Of a stretch of 64,000 nucleotides of DNA, positions 33,455 through 43,168 are shown in pieces. The position numbers and the translations under genes were made by a program. The DNA lies in NCBI RefSeq assembly GCF_022376445.1, contig NW_025955072.1, positions 62,001 through 126,000 on the forward strand. The letters are read 5' to 3'. Origin of the DNA: Fomitopsis serialis (Eukaryota; Basidiomycota; Agaricomycetes; Polyporales; Fomitopsidaceae). Each line of letters begins with the position of its first letter. Position 1 is the first letter of the stretch. A model generated the notes under the pieces. The model made no database searches, was not told the origin of the DNA, and was given only the letters and a program-made list of their open reading frames with translations.

Positions 33455-36400
33455 CTACTCGGACTCCGAGTAATAGTCTGCATCTTCGGAGTTACCCTCG
33501 TCTTCAGCAGATAGTGCAGAAGAACTGTAGGTATCCTCCATCTCGGACTGCTCGTAGTAGTCAGAGACTACTACTGAGTTTGCCCCCTCAGAACCTGGAT
33601 TCGAAGAATCCCACGAGCTATGATGCTCGGACTCGGAGAGAGACTCTGACTCAACATGGTCAGAGTAATCCTCACGAGTTGTGGTACGAGGCTCCTCATC
33701 AGAGGAGTTGTACCAGTCGGAGTCATCCTGAGGTTGACTGCGAGGTGGTACAACAAGCCATCCCAGCTTGTTGTAGGCCCAATATCGCACCATCTCCATA
33801 GGTAATGGTGCAACCAGCAGAGGATCGAACTCGAGAGGAACCACTTCCAACTCCCTCTGGAAGTGGTCCCATGCTCGACGAGCTGCACGAGAATATGTCC
33901 CCAGTCGCGGGGACATCTCCTCGATTGCATGCCCACAGCTAAGTGCTGACCTCTTGCAGTGAGCCCAAATGTCCCACTCGCCAACACTCGCCGCAAAATC
34001 AGCCTCATCGAGGTCGAGGTCGAGTTGGTCTGCAAGGAGTGTGAAGCACTCCTCGCGCGACGCCTTATCCATGGGCCATTGACTCACATCGACAGTCACT
34101 GGGTGACCCCGTGCAGTCGGTACTCGGTTCAATCCCAGTACTTCGCGGCGCGAGGTACTGGCTTCCAAGGTGATGTCGTGGCTGCGATGATCACTAGTAT
34201 GCTGCACGTCGAGTCGATCGCTCGACACTCGTGGTACAGGTAGTACCTGCCTTGATGTTCGACGTGAGGCCCGTACGTCAAGCTCGATGCTTGGCGTCCG
34301 TGTCACTGCAGGATCCGAGACCAGTACCTCTTCACGCGATGTACTGGTGGTAGCGTGAGATAGGCGGCGGCCACTCGAGGCCCCGCTCCCTTCCCCTCTC
34401 AGAATAGCATCCCACTTCGTAGTGGTTGACGATTTCCCCTGCACTCGCCCCGACTCGGTCCCAATGCCATGGATAGTAGTAGGTGAACGTTGCCATTCAC
34501 CCACCTCCGTTCCGACCAGTTCCCGGAAGCGCTTCCTTGATCGGGTACGCGGCGACGTCGTCGTCGTCGTGCTAGTCGACGCGGGCACCTCACTCGAGGT
34601 GCCTGCCGTGCTGCGCACCCGCGAGAACAAATATTCGTTCTCGCTAGGTGTTCCAATTCCAGGTACTTCGCAGTACTTGGGCTGGTGCTCGCTGTCGAGG
34701 GATACAGCCAGCTCACGTCGGTCTTGCTGAACGCGACGTGCCGGTAGCACGTAGCGTCCCGACGGTCGCCCTTCGGACTCAGGTGCGGCCTGCCGTACGT
34801 CTACTGTGGTAGACGTCTCGGTCGACAGTTCGCGATCCACGGAATTGGGCTCGGACGCCATCCCCTCTTGACATTTGTTCACGACGATCGGTGGGCCCGT
34901 CGTGTTCGATGCGTGAGAGGGCGGCGACACTGTGACTAGGAAGGGTGAGTTGGCGAGTACCTCATGGTACTCGCCCTTGGCAGTGGAGGGGTCGCGTCCG
35001 CGTGTGACATCCTCTGCATGACTTGCATCGACCAACGAGGTCGATGCCTGTACTGCGTCGGATGCGGATGTTAGGGGTGCCTCGGTACTGCAACCATGCA
35101 GTCCGAGTGCACCGCGATATGCACTCTCGGGAACGACCTTGAGGTCATTCCCTAGTGAAGTGCATGGGACCGATGACGGAGGTCGCGAGTGGAACGTATG
35201 GTCGCCGGTGACATCAGCGGCGCGTCCGTTGAGCGTAGGGCTCACCATCTGTGCGTCGTGATTGCGATGCTGGTCCGTGCTGGGCGCGACCTGTAGATCG
35301 CCTCGTGAATCGGCGGTACCACTATCCTTCATGGTGAATGCCACGACAACCGATGTGGTTGTCGTGGTCGTCACCGGTGGTGGTATCGGCACAGGAGGTG
35401 GTGACGGCGGAACGAGTACCGTGAGGTACTCGCTTTTCGACTCATCGCCGATCTCCTCGGTATAAACTTCGTTCGCGAAGTAGTACGTCTGCGCGTGAGC
35501 TGTACAACCGTTGGGCACGTCGGTCGAGCAACCTCGCTCGCCAACTATATCGCAATGCATTGCCAGGCCAGGTGCGACCTGTAGGTCGCTCCATGGGCCA
35601 TCCGTACCACCATCGTACGTGGTAACTGCCACGACAACCGTGTTGGTAGTCGTGGTCGTCACAGGTGGTGGTAGTGGGATAGGAGATGGTGGTAGGGGAG
35701 GAAGAGATACGTCTAAAGAAGACGTACCTGTCGTCGAGCTATCCCGCTCGACGAGCTCATCTTCTCTTCTTGCCCTGCACCCTTCCCCCTCTCCTCCTTC
35801 TGCCTGACCTTCCTCATCTACCTCTCGTGATTCCTCGCCCTCACCCACATCGCCCTCGTCCCCGTCCTGACCGTCCTTCGGTCCTTCACGCGCTCTTCGG
35901 AGTTCGCGGGCGACCTCCGACTTGCGGTGCCTGTCATTGTCGCCAACGATATCGGGGGCCGCGGAGAGGTCGGTATGAAGCTGGGTGGGGGTCCCTAGGA
36001 GCGAGCCATCGACGAGAACTGTGAAGTTCTCGCCGGGTTGACGGTCGGGAGGCCGTTCTAGTCGGTCGGGGTTCGTAAGCGCCGGCCGCTGCACTGTTGG
36101 TAGTGCAGTAGTCGGGTCGCGATCTCGAGCTCGCGCGTTGCTCGGGAATACGCGATCGTCGGGCAGCGCGCTCGTCGGGGCACCAAGATCGCGGAGAGAG
36201 CGGTGGATGCTGTTGCTGGAGAGGTCGAGGTCGAAGTCGAGGCCGAGGTCCGCCGCTTCGTCGAGTCGGTCGGGGTTGTATCGTGGACCTGTCAGCTGAA
36301 CCGCGAGATGTTCAGCTGTCTTGGAACTACCGGGGGCTTGTACTTCCGGTTGGGAGTGCAAGTCTTCTCGGAGGTCGGCTGCGCGCGATTGGGGGCTGCT

Positions 36401-38719
36401 GGAGATGTCGTCGAGGTCGTCCCACGACCTGGCCAGCTGAACCTCAGGAGGTTCAGCTACATCGGAGCAACTGGGGGCCTGCACTTCCGTGAGGACGTGC
36501 AGGCCGTGTGGCGTCGCAGTTGGTCGAGCGATGGGCCTGCCAGACGAAGGGTCAGGGACGGTCGACGCGCAGTGGTCATAGCCACCGGGTACGTCTAGCA
36601 GTAGGCTAGGCGTACGCGCTGCACAATGGACGGTCGAAGCTGAGTAGAGCACTTCGGACATGCATCGCTGCAGGTCCGTCGTGCTGCCTCGCGAATTAGG
36701 AGGTACAACCGCAAGGTCGTCTCCTACCACATGCGCTCTGCCTTGCAGAATGGGAGGCACGACCGTTGGGTCGTCCCGTAGCGCAGACGCACCGTCTTCA
36801 TGACCAACAACGCGTACGACGAACTGAACGTTCGTCGCTACGCTTGTTGGTGCGGATGCGGGCAAGGTAGGAGGTATCGAGGTGGGTACGTCCATCAGGG
36901 GCGTACCTTCAGTTCTCGACCCTTTATGCTGGTCGGTAGCGTGTACGTCGAGCATCAATCTCGGCGTACTCGCTATCCATCGGTCGGTGATGGATGAATG
37001 GGACACGTCGGACGTGCACTGCTGCGCGTCCGCCGTGTCGCTTTGCGAGATGGACGGTACGACCACGAGGTCGTCCCGTATCCTGGGCGTACTGCCTCGG
37101 AGATTGGAGGGTACGACCGCGAGGTCGTCCCGTATCCTGGGCGTACTGCCTCGGAGATTGGAGGGTACGACCGCGAGGTCGTCCCGTATCCTGGGCGTAC
37201 TGCCTCGGAGATTGGAGGGTACGACCGCGAGGTCGTCCCGTAGCACAGACGTGCTATCCCGCGAAACATCCGGTACGACTTCGCAGTCGTACCTGGAGGC
37301 GGAAGTGCCGTCTTCGTGGTCAATAGGACGCACGACGAACCTCTCGTCCGTCGTTACGCGTGCTGGCGCGGGCACTGGAAGCGGAGGCGGCGATGCAGGG
37401 ACGTACGGTGAGTACGTGCCTGTGGTTGTCGAGCCTTCGTGCTCGTGCATCCTGCTCGCCCCGCACCCTTCCTCCCTCTGTCCCTGTGTTCCTTCCTCAA
37501 CCTCGCTACTCCTCTGCCCCCTGTCCTCCTTCCACTCTCCTTGCTCCGCGTTGTCCATGGTCCGCTCAGTCTTGCGGCTCGGCGTTGGACTTGAACGCGC
37601 GTCGTTCAAGTCCTGGGTCATGCGGCTGGGTTGCGTGTCGCCAGAGCCGCTGTGACGGTCGCCAGAGTCATCGGACTCGAAGAGGGGACCTCCCAAGTCG
37701 AGGCGCGGGACCAGAAGGGAGAGTTGAGGAGCCGGTGAGGGAGGAATTGGCGATCTGGTACCGGGAGGTACCAGGTCGTTGGTCGCCACTGACTGGACTG
37801 GCGGTAAGTCAGCCAGCCATTCGCGAACGCGAGTTCGCACTCGCGTCGGGGCGGCGCGCGCGTCTGGTTCGCCAGACGGGCGCTCGAGGTGGCTGCCCAG
37901 AGAGTGGGAGGAGGCGAGGACGAGGGGTCGGTGGTGGCGGTCGAGCGTAGTGCGGTGGGCGCTAGAACTCGGGGCGCTCACCACAGACTCGTGGCGCTCG
38001 ACGCCTGTAGCGTTGAGCGCGTCGCGCGTCGCGTCGAGCAGGCTGCTCGTCGTGGCGCGCACGGCGTTCGACGACGAATATATATATTTTGTGTCGCGGC
38101 TCATCTCTGAACACGCGACGAGCGTATCTACACGCGTGGGCTCGTTCCCACTGCACACAGTACTACTGTAGTACTGTGTGCCTATGCCCTCCCGGGTGCT
38201 GATACGAGTCAGCTCCTGGCGCTGCTCGTTCAATCCAGGCACGAGCTCGACTACGGCTACGTTGTCGAGCTCGGCGCGCTCACCACTCCTCAGAGTGGTG
38301 CCGAGCTTCATCGGCTGGGTCGAAGCAGGTGGAGAGTCGGTCTCCGGGCGGTTTTGAGCGGGCTCGACATTGGGCTCGAGCCGCTCAGTGCGCGGTGCCT
38401 GTTCGACCTCACGGTCGGACGGCGCCTGCTCTGTGAGGGCTCCGGCTGAGTCCTCGCGGTGATAAGACTCAGTCCGGGTGGTCTTCGTGCGAGAAGACCG
38501 ACTGCGGCTGCTGGCCTCGGACAGAGCGGCGTCGACCGTTGCCAGCAGTTCGGCCTCGAGTTGCTTGGATTCCTCGAGGGCTTTGTTGATCCGCTCTTGA
38601 CTTGCGGCGAGCTTTGCTCGGACTTCCGCACGCAACGCCTTCAGCTTGCTGCGGGTTCCACTGTGGGACCCGCGGCTGCCTCGCGAAGGTGCGGACGGGG
38701 TGTTGGTCGACTCGGACAT
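33455..38719 (-). CDS. 1,754-aa ORF of LTR element, unknown function, hairpin-rich
   Basis: Single uninterrupted ORF from ATG at 38719 (MSESTNTPSAPSRGSRGSHS) to TAG at 33455-33457. I do not recognise a family. Visible parts: a coiled-coil-like stretch at about residues 20-65 (KLKALRAEVRAKLAASQERI, then NKALEESKQLEAELLATVDA); a very long low-complexity middle rich in S, T, P, D, E and V; an 18-residue tandem repeat (DDLAVVPSNLRGSTPRIR, DNA period 54 bp) around residues 495-555; two related modules containing PPPVTTTTT then VVVA and DLQVAP; and a C-terminal region with Trp (SVGEWDIWAHCKR, MEMVRYWAYNKLGWLVVPP) before an acidic Ser-rich tail. No zinc knuckle and no polymerase motif. It could be a Gag-like structural protein. 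The DNA is unusually full of short inverted repeats, so its sequence may be shaped by RNA or DNA folding as much as by protein function. Confidence 0.75.
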   Translation of the reverse strand: MSESTNTPSAPSRGSRGSHSGTRSKLKALRAEVRAKLAASQERINKALEESKQLEAELLATVDAALSEASSRSRSSRTKTTRTESYHREDSAGALTEQAPSDREVEQAPRTERLEPNVEPAQNRPETDSPPASTQPMKLGTTLRSGERAELDNVAVVELVPGLNEQRQELTRISTREGIGTQYYSSTVCSGNEPTRVDTLVACSEMSRDTKYIYSSSNAVRATTSSLLDATRDALNATGVERHESVVSAPSSSAHRTTLDRHHRPLVLASSHSLGSHLERPSGEPDARAAPTRVRTRVREWLADLPPVQSVATNDLVPPGTRSPIPPSPAPQLSLLVPRLDLGGPLFESDDSGDRHSGSGDTQPSRMTQDLNDARSSPTPSRKTERTMDNAEQGEWKEDRGQRSSEVEEGTQGQREEGCGASRMHEHEGSTTTGTYSPYVPASPPPLPVPAPARVTTDERFVVRPIDHEDGTSASRYDCEVVPDVSRDSTSVLRDDLAVVPSNLRGSTPRIRDDLAVVPSNLRGSTPRIRDDLAVVPSNLRGSTPRIRDDLVVVPSISQSDTADAQQCTSDVSHSSITDRWIASTPRLMLDVHATDQHKGSRTEGTPLMDVPTSIPPTLPASAPTSVATNVQFVVRVVGHEDGASALRDDPTVVPPILQGRAHVVGDDLAVVPPNSRGSTTDLQRCMSEVLYSASTVHCAARTPSLLLDVPGGYDHCASTVPDPSSGRPIARPTATPHGLHVLTEVQAPSCSDVAEPPEVQLARSWDDLDDISSSPQSRAADLREDLHSQPEVQAPGSSKTAEHLAVQLTGPRYNPDRLDEAADLGLDFDLDLSSNSIHRSLRDLGAPTSALPDDRVFPSNARARDRDPTTALPTVQRPALTNPDRLERPPDRQPGENFTVLVDGSLLGTPTQLHTDLSAAPDIVGDNDRHRKSEVARELRRAREGPKDGQDGDEGDVGEGEESREVDEEGQAEGGEGEGCRARREDELVERDSSTTGTSSLDVSLPPLPPSPIPLPPPVTTTTTNTVVVAVTTYDGGTDGPWSDLQVAPGLAMHCDIVGERGCSTDVPNGCTAHAQTYYFANEVYTEEIGDESKSEYLTVLVPPSPPPVPIPPPVTTTTTTSVVVAFTMKDSGTADSRGDLQVAPSTDQHRNHDAQMVSPTLNGRAADVTGDHTFHSRPPSSVPCTSLGNDLKVVPESAYRGALGLHGCSTEAPLTSASDAVQASTSLVDASHAEDVTRGRDPSTAKGEYHEVLANSPFLVTVSPPSHASNTTGPPIVVNKCQEGMASEPNSVDRELSTETSTTVDVRQAAPESEGRPSGRYVLPARRVQQDRRELAVSLDSEHQPKYCEVPGIGTPSENEYLFSRVRSTAGTSSEVPASTSTTTTTSPRTRSRKRFRELVGTEVGEWQRSPTTIHGIGTESGRVQGKSSTTTKWDAILRGEGSGASSGRRLSHATTSTSREEVLVSDPAVTRTPSIELDVRASRRTSRQVLPVPRVSSDRLDVQHTSDHRSHDITLEASTSRREVLGLNRVPTARGHPVTVDVSQWPMDKASREECFTLLADQLDLDLDEADFAASVGEWDIWAHCKRSALSCGHAIEEMSPRLGTYSRAARRAWDHFQRELEVVPLEFDPLLVAPLPMEMVRYWAYNKLGWLVVPPRSQPQDDSDWYNSSDEEPRTTTREDYSDHVESESLSESEHHSSWDSSNPGSEGANSVVVSDYYEQSEMEDTYSSSALSAEDEGNSEDADYYSESE
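37057..37245 (-). repeat. 54-bp in-frame tandem repeat inside giant ORF
   Basis: Units start gtacgacc at 37057, 37111, 37165 and 37219 (last partial). Each encodes DDLAVVPSNLRGSTPRIR on the minus strand and each contains the hairpin ACGACC-GCGA-GGTCGT (first unit ACGA loop). Middle units are almost identical. Confidence 0.93.
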
Positions 38720-38858
38720 CTTGTCGAGTTGTCGAGTTGGCCAGAGGATGATCAAAGTAGCATAGAGTTTGTTGATGTCGAATTTCGAGGTTCGAGAGTT
38801 TGTTGCCTAGAGTAGATAGTCCCCAGAGAGATAGAAGCTTTTCTGGAGCGCAAAAAAG

Positions 38859-39059
38859 TGTAATGCGCCTTACTCGTCGTGCCTCGTATGCGCTGCACCC
38901 AGTCTCTATTCAAGAGGTACTGTCTACAGATTGCATACAAAGGCGGTGACGAGGTAAAGGCTCAGGACTCGTAGGTGTGCCGGCGCGCCATACGAGTCCT
39001 AGAGCAAACAAGGACAAATATGTAATGTAAGATATACTATAACGGGAATATCCGTTACA
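38859..39059 (-). repeat. 5' LTR (201 bp)
   Basis: First LTR in transcription order (minus strand); identical to 33024-33224. Its outer edge touches the duplicated ctacc at 39060-39064. Confidence 0.92.
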
Positions 39060-39080
39060 CTACCACCTCTACTGGTACCC
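39060..39080 (-). pseudogene. 21-bp remnant of LINE ORF2 between two insertions
   Basis: Minus strand codes GVPVEVV, which links RMLG (41281 side) to VDWLREKL (33023 side) in frame. Includes the right ctacc duplication (39060-39064). This tiny piece proves that the LTR element and the 2.2-kb element are separate insertions 16-21 bp apart. Confidence 0.85.
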
Positions 39081-40734
39081 CATCAGCAAATGTGCGCGGG
39101 TTCTGAGGGCGCCTGAGGGATCTGAGGCGTCTGATCCGGTGCCTGAGAGCTCTATCGCATCTGAAGCAATCGGGCGTCTATGGCCGCGCCGTTCGTCGCT
39201 CTCCGTCTGCTCATTCCGTGCTCGTTCTCTCAGGGCGACGCAGTCCACTCAGACCCGTCAGACCCGTCAGACCCTCCGGGCGCGACCTCAAGCCACCCGC
39301 AGCGAATCTCCCCCAAGTCCACTAGGCGCCTGCCCTAAACTGCGCCACGCTGGCACCTCGCCACGTCATCGTTCCCTCGCCTCTCTGTCGTGTTACTCGC
39401 CTTTCAAGTTCCCCACCTCTCGACTTGGTGCGCTGCGCTGTTCGTCGCTGACACGCAGCGGCTGCAGAAGCCTGTCGCGACGCACGAGGCGTCCGGAAGG
39501 GTGCACAAGCGCCGGCTTGCCCGTAGCCACGATGTGCGGCTACAATGCACAGCGAGCGGACACCATCGCGAGGGCCGCGCCTCCCACCTCCACCATGCCT
39601 CGCTAGCCTCCCTTCTCACTGCCTCTCCACTCTTTAACATCTACAACCCTCGGGCAGCCCGCGGAATCGCTGTGCATCGGCCTAATGCATGCAGATGAGC
39701 AGAACATCACGGGGAGAGGCCGCGTCATTGTGACGTGGCCCGGCCAGCGCGAACCCCGCGATCCAGATTTTATGCCCAACAGTGTCGCGCGTCGGGTGGA
39801 CAGCGCTCGGAGGAAGCAAAGCTGAGACAGAATAAGTAAGTTTCCTTTCCACTCACTCTCCCGTGTTGCCCTGTCATTCATGTACTGTTACCTGTCGCCC
39901 GCTGCCGGCTCATACGCATCAGAAGTGTTCCGAGGACGTGACGACCCCGCGCAAGAGCGGGTTCGTCACCTCGTGCTCTATGCCCGCCGCCACGTCACCG
40001 CCTTCCACCATCGCGCCACCCCGCCCTCTATGCCTTGCAGACGCACCAAACACATGCCGAACACAAGACGACCCCGCATCACAGCGGGGGCGTCCATTCG
40101 CATCGTACCGCCCTCCCCACCACCGCATCTCTCTCCCTGCTTACTACCGCCCTCCCTAGCACGTCACGCGTCTCGCACACATCACAAGCGTGTCGCGGTC
40201 TTGGCACAAACGACGGGCGACCCGCAGAAGAGCGGGGCCGTCCGATTCTGTCCGTTTGCCACCGCCTTCCCAGTCTGCCCCCGCTGTCCCAGCGTCCCAG
40301 GCATCCTGGCGCGACAACGGGACATCTGGTCGTAGATTCGGGCCCTCCCCGCCACGTCACTGCCTTCTCGCCATGCCTCAGCCCTCCTACCTCGCCGCCC
40401 CGCGCTCTGCAGCTCTCGGACGCGTGAAGCGCATGCCGAGCACGTAGCACGTACCCATGACGACCCCGCGGAAGAGTGGGGTTGTCTATTCATGGCTGCC
40501 GCCTTCCCAGTCCTCCCCTGCCGTCCTACAATCTCCCGGGCGCGTGCGATGCACGCCGAGGACCTACCGCACACGCCAGGCGACCCTGCACAATAACAGA
40601 ACGTCTAGTCGCGAGCTTGGGCCCTCCGCGCCACGCCACCGCCTTCTCGCCCTGCCACAGCCCTGCTACATCGCCGCGCCACCCTCTACCATGCGGCCGG
40701 CGAGCGTGTGGGCGAGCGAGCAGACGGCGGGAGA

Positions 40735-40790
40735 GTGGGCTGGCGAGCGGGCGAGCGGGCGGGCGGGTGAGCGAGCGGGCGGGCGAGCAT
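40735..40790 (+). repeat. Simple repeat (GCGAGCGGGCG)n
   Basis: Run of gcgagcgggcgggcgggtga-like units in the 2.2-kb element. Confidence 0.8.
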
Positions 40791-41100
40791 GACTGACGAA
40801 TGGAAGGTGGGCACGGAACAATCATGAGTGACCGCGACGGGCAGGGCGCGCGCAACGCACGCCAACCGCGAGTACCTACACGATTGCCCACGGATCCGCG
40901 GCCCGTGGACATCAGTTCGCCGAACCTCGACACGATAGCCCGACGCCCAGCAAGTGGGGTGTTGTCGGAAACGGCAAGCACAGTGGCGAAGGCAGGGTGG
41001 GTATGTGGGTGGGCAGACAGGTAAGATCACGATGAGTACTAGCTGGTAGTTTACAATGTATTGTATGTACTATTAGTACTACGTTCTGTTACGCTCTAAG

Positions 41101-41258
41101 TAGCAGTCTGACGACCATCTGAAATGGTCTGAGCAACGGTCTGAAGGCCGTCTGACATCAGAGATTGCTTCTGATGTCAGAACTAATCTCCCGTTGTCAG
41201 ACGTGAAGTCTGACGGGTCTGAAGAGTCTGAGTCAGTACTCTCAGACTGCTTCAGACA
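41101..41258. repeat. Hairpin cluster at right end of 2.2-kb element
   Basis: Perfect inverted repeats in a row: GACCAT/ATGGTC (41113-41129, loop 5), CTGACATCAGA/TCTGATGTCAG (41152-41180, arms 11, loop 7), GTCAGAC/GTCTGAC (41196-41214, loop 5), AGTCTGAG/CTCAGACT (41225-41248, loop 8). All share the TCTGA/TCAGA word. Confidence 0.85.
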
Positions 41259-41278
41259 AACTCGCAGTTTTGCTGATG

Positions 41279-43168
41279 CCCGAGCATCCGGAGCTCATGG
41301 AAGAGCCGCTCCGGGATTGCACTAGGGAACGCCGCCTCAACGTCGAGGAACAAGACTGAGGCGACCTTCTTGGCCCGCCATGCGTCCCGGATCGTCTTGG
41401 TCAGTAGGTGCAGTGAGTCAGTCGTCGTACGACCAGCTCGGCCTCCGAAGTGGAGGTTAGGAAACAGGTTAAGCTTCTCCAGCTCGTATTCCATTGTCTC
41501 AGCAACGCATGAAGACAGGATCTTCGCCATGCAGCTCATAAGAGCAATAGGCCGGTATGCCTTAGCGACGGAGTAGTCACTCTTCCCGGGTTTGCGCAGC
41601 ACTACTGTCGTAGACAGTTTCCACTGCTCGGGGTAGTAACGCAGGTCGAATGTAGCACGATAGAGAGGGCCGAGCATAGGAACTAACAGATCTGCGCACC
41701 GTTTATACACCTCATTCGGTATTCCATCTGGGCCCGGAGCCTTGAACTCTTTGAGTCAATGGCAGGCCGCGTGGATCTGGTGGTCGGAGACGTGTGCGAA
41801 GTCGAAGACGGGGGTTGGGTAGTGCTCAGCATCTGGGTCTGGGAGTTCAAGGTCGGGCGGGGGCTGCGGGAAGAATGTCTCGTATAGGACCCGGCTCTTC
41901 TCCTCGTTTCCGCGCTCGAGTTGGGCACTGCCCGGGCGATGTAGCGGCGGCACCCGGCTCTTGCTCCCATCTGTGGACCCTGCACGGATATACTTGCCGA
42001 CCGTCCAGATTGACTTAGCATCCGCTTCTTCGAGCCATGCGTCCCAGTGCGCTTTCTTGGCTGCGCGCACCTGGTCGCCGTACCTGTTCCGAAGTTGCCT
42101 GTACTCCTTGTGTATGGGGTGGTTCGGGAACTCGCGCTGTTTGAACGCGCGACGTCCCTGACGTCCGACCTCTCTCCTCAGCTTGTCAAGCTCCTTCGAG
42201 TACCATCGTTTGGCAAAAGGTGGCGGCTTCGTCTCTGGGACCGTCTCCTGAATTGTTTCCGTGAGCGTAGTCATAAGTGTCGCTAGCAATTGATCAAAAC
42301 TCTCCTTGGAGTCAATCCGTCCATTTGGTTCAGGTACGTCCTCGAGTCGTATGGCAAGTTCAGTCCTGAACTCGTTCCAGTCGACCTTCCTGAAGTTCCG
42401 GAACTTGCGTGGTGGCGCCTGGGGGACATCTAGCAGGAATGTGGTGCGGATGGGGAAATGGTCGGTGTGGGGGGGGCGTATATCCGGGGCGACATCACAG
42501 GTTAGGAGACAGTCTTTCAGGCCCTCCGATGCAAAAACGTTATCAGGGCGCGTGTGGTTCTTCGTTCGCATAGCTTCGAGGGTGGGAATACCCTGCGGGA
42601 GGAGCATGTGCATGTCGAAGGCGCTCAGCATATCGATGAGTCGATCTGCTTGGTCTAGGGCCTGATTCGTGAACAGGTGGGTGTTCCGTTCGTCGTCCCA
42701 GAGGGGGTGGTGGCGGTTGAAGTCCCCAAGCCACAGGATGTGACGCTCGGGGTCCTCATCGTCATCTCGTAGGAGCTTCCGCGTCTCCCGAGATAGGACC
42801 GCCTGAGCTAGATTGCTGTCCTGAGGGTTGTAGATATTAAAAATATGTATCGTAGAGGTGTCGAGACGGAGTGTGATCGCCGTAATGTCAGGGGACTTGA
42901 TCGGGATCGCTGTCCAGCTATTAGTAGATACGCGTTTGTTAATTAATATGACAGAGCGAGACGTAGCTTCATTATCCTTATGACCAATCGGGTAGATCAC
43001 TATCCAGTCTGCAGCCGCGCGGGTGTTGTCAAGGTGGTCGATATAGGGCTCTTGCAGGGCCACCACATCGTACTCGGCAACATCGTGAAGGAGGGCGCAC
43101 TGGGCAATGTTCGACTTGTTCACGTTGGCTTGGCAGACCTTGAGTTCCCTAGAACGTTCCATCATCAT
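41279..43168 (-). pseudogene. LINE ORF2 5' part: endonuclease and RT start
   Basis: ATG at 43168 (MMMERSRELKVCQANVNKSN). Apurinic-type endonuclease domain: CQANVNKSN, ALQEPYID (Glu), LGDFNRHHPLWDD (Asp/Asn/His), DNVFAS. Then a linker with RWYSKELDKLRREV and the RT start APGPDGIPNEVYKRCADLL, YRPIALMSCMAKILS, and motif A LFLDVEAAFPSAIPE. An in-frame TGA near 41757 lies between the endonuclease and RT (after IHAACH, before LKEFKAPGPDG) in what is otherwise one frame. The start overlaps the end of ORF1 by 20 bp, a normal LINE arrangement. Confidence 0.9.

Larger units (their letters stand above)
33024..39059 (-). mobile_element. Non-autonomous LTR retrotransposon, 6,036 bp, identical LTRs
   Basis: Bounded by two 201-bp LTRs (33024-33224 and 38859-39059) that I read as identical, each with TG...CA ends, and by the 5-bp duplication ctacc. 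Orientation is minus: a purine tract (agtggggggag-like, 33225-33236 complement) sits directly upstream of the 3' LTR at 33024-33224. No tRNA-type primer site starting TGG is seen after the 5' LTR. The internal region is one 1,754-codon ORF with no protease, RT, RNase H or integrase motif, so the element must borrow enzymes. Identical LTRs mean very recent insertion, and it sits inside an older LINE. The ORF is packed with short inverted repeats (see findings). Confidence 0.9.
39081..41278. mobile_element. 2.2-kb non-autonomous element with 10-bp TIRs
   Basis: Ends are perfect inverted repeats CATCAGCAAA (39081-39090) and TTTGCTGATG (41269-41278), inside LINE ORF2. The target duplication is 2-3 bp of C (cc or ccc), which keeps the LINE frame when one copy is removed. 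No transposase ORF is seen. Internal DNA is C-rich, with degenerate repeats of about 130-250 bp built around gacgaccccgc...agcgggg (39938, 40067, 40206, 40459, 40577). Both ends carry many TCTGA/CTGAG motifs, like the subterminal repeats of CACTA-type transposons; the right end forms several perfect hairpins. Class not assigned. Confidence 0.75.

Noticed and set aside
36882..37655. 257-codon plus-strand ORF antisense to the giant ORF
   Set aside because: Shadow of the minus-strand ORF, favoured by the 54-bp in-frame repeat and inverted-repeat symmetry.
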